From Candidatus Bathyarchaeota archaeon (GTDB lineage Archaea > Thermoproteota > Bathyarchaeia > TCS64), in NCBI GenBank assembly GCA_013329615.1, contig DUKA01000157.1, positions 1 through 5,659 on the forward strand: DNA of 5,659 bases, read 5' to 3'. The translations under genes and the position numbers were made by a program. Below the pieces are notes generated by a model. That model was not told the origin of the DNA. It worked only from the letters and a program-made list of their open reading frames with translations, and ran no database searches. Shown piece after piece: positions 5,268 to 5,659 of this stretch (position 1 is its first letter; each line of letters opens with the position of its first letter).

Positions 5268-5435
5268 GTGACCCTGTTTGCGCTATTGGTGGTTTCGTTT
5301 ATCTGGGGAAGGTGGCTTAGCAAGTTACCTCCGAGATACCAGACGGGGATGGACCTCCTCGCCATCGTGCTCTCGGCGTTAATCATCTACTCGATGGCAA
5401 CGGGTGGGCTCCGATTTCTGGGCTATTGGTTGTAA
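5268..5435 (+). CDS. possible two-helix membrane miniprotein, 55 residues
   Basis: A frame opening at GTG 5268 and ending in TAA 5433-5435 encodes 55 residues. The N-terminal segment (TLFALLVVSFIW, 2-13) is strongly hydrophobic, followed by a basic loop (GRWLSKLPPRYQ, 14-25) and a second hydrophobic segment around residues 29-45. This fits a hairpin with a positively charged loop. The frame is closed by a TAA at 5220-5222, and GTG 5268 is its only usual start codon before the hydrophobic segment. No Shine-Dalgarno is visible, but GATAAAG at 5218-5224 could be its promoter. No family is recognised. It lies on the same strand just before the Ku/LigD-like gene, separated by that gene's own promoter-like box. 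Confidence 0.45.
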   Translation: MTLFALLVVSFIWGRWLSKLPPRYQTGMDLLAIVLSALIIYSMATGGLRFLGYWL

Positions 5436-5439
5436 AGGG

Positions 5440-5445
5440 TTAAAC
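5440..5445 (+). promoter_or_regulatory. TATA-like box of the Ku/LigD-like gene (leaderless)
   Basis: TTAAAC within GGGTTAAACCC is centred 26 bases upstream of ATG 5468. No Shine-Dalgarno precedes the ATG (CCGAGATCCAAGC). The spacing predicts a leaderless transcript beginning at or next to the start codon and so supports this start. Confidence 0.5.
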
Positions 5446-5467
5446 CCGGGGGTTCCGAGATCCAAGC

Positions 5468-5659
5468 ATGGGTTTTAGCTTGAGCGGCGAGGGGCAGTCT
5501 CTGCCTTGGCGGGGTTTCTGGGGCGGCACTATAAGCAGGGGGCTCGTTAACGTGCCCGTCAAGCCCTACTCGCTGTTACGTGACTATAACGCGAAGAGGG
5601 ACTTCTCGAAGAGCCCCGAGCCAACCGGCGAGGGCGTAGAGACGTTGGGAAGTGTCTAC
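5468..5659 (+). CDS. LigD-type 3'-phosphoesterase gene with a Ku-like N-terminal peptide (3' end outside the window)
   Basis: ATG 5468 opens a frame that runs off the window after 64 codons. Residues 39-54 (DYNAKRDFSKSPEPTG) match the opening of the LigD 3'-phosphoesterase domain, whose usual form is a KRDF-TPEP-G pattern followed by the catalytic His/Asp segment; the visible end (TLGSVY) is where that segment should begin. This domain trims 3' ends during DNA break repair by non-homologous end joining, and also occurs alone in archaea. Unexpectedly, residues 17-35 (FWGGTISRGLVNVPVKPYS) strongly resemble the first strand of prokaryotic Ku (W-G-I-GLVNVPVK-YS), the end-binding partner of LigD. 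A leaderless promoter box supports the ATG. Whether ligase, polymerase or further Ku segments follow cannot be seen. An annotation of phosphoesterase is fairly secure, the Ku homology less so. Confidence 0.72.
   Translation, partial: MGFSLSGEGQSLPWRGFWGGTISRGLVNVPVKPYSLLRDYNAKRDFSKSPEPTGEGVETLGSVY

Noticed and set aside
1..5659. CRISPR array, transposon ends, tRNA or rRNA genes
   Set aside because: No regularly spaced repeats, no transposase-like frame with terminal inverted repeats, and no tRNA-like arm set or rRNA sequence was seen on reading both strands.

Overview
The window looks like chromosomal DNA of a GC-rich archaeon, probably of the TACK group (Thaumarchaeota/Crenarchaeota-like). 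No 16S or other lineage marker is present, so this rests on style. The genes are full of ATA and AGG codons. Short AT-rich boxes (TTTAAA, TTAATA, TTAAAC) sit about 26-27 bases upstream of start codons that lack a Shine-Dalgarno, as in leaderless archaeal mRNAs. Genes inside the operon instead carry clear Shine-Dalgarno sequences. TAG is the commonest stop codon.

Layout. Positions 3-314 hold the C-terminal end of an unrecognised protein. Positions 346-1572 encode a Gfo/Idh/MocA-family NAD(P)-dependent sugar/polyol oxidoreductase. A small acidic protein (1642-1800, +) converges on a possible small basic ORF (1828-1932, -). Next comes an arsenic-type locus. An ArsC-like arsenate reductase/LMW phosphatase (1945-2334, -) is divergent from an ACR3-type arsenite efflux permease (2438-3457, +) across a 103-bp promoter region.

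The permease heads a tightly packed five-gene unit, with junctions ATGA, a 3-base gap, ATGA and TAGTG. It runs ACR3, a glycine-cleavage-H-like lipoyl carrier, two tandem DGC-family cysteine proteins, and an OsmC-like protein with only one of its two usual cysteines. A T-run follows at 5154-5158. The last stretch holds a possible two-helix membrane miniprotein (5268-5435). It ends with the 5' part of a gene (5468 to the window end) that joins a peptide resembling the first strand of prokaryotic Ku to the start of a LigD-type 3'-phosphoesterase domain.

How they may work together. ArsC would reduce arsenate and ACR3 would export arsenite. The downstream genes are not standard ars genes. A lipoyl arm becomes a dithiol on reduction, and dithiols bind As(III) tightly. 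Two cysteine-rich DGC proteins and an OsmC-fold protein would add thiol or metal chemistry. A lipoate-based thiol/arsenic (or sulfur) handling system is my main hypothesis. The conserved lipoyl-lysine context and the gene coupling are seen in the sequence; the function is inferred. The Ku/phosphoesterase chimera at the right edge is a second, unrelated point of interest.
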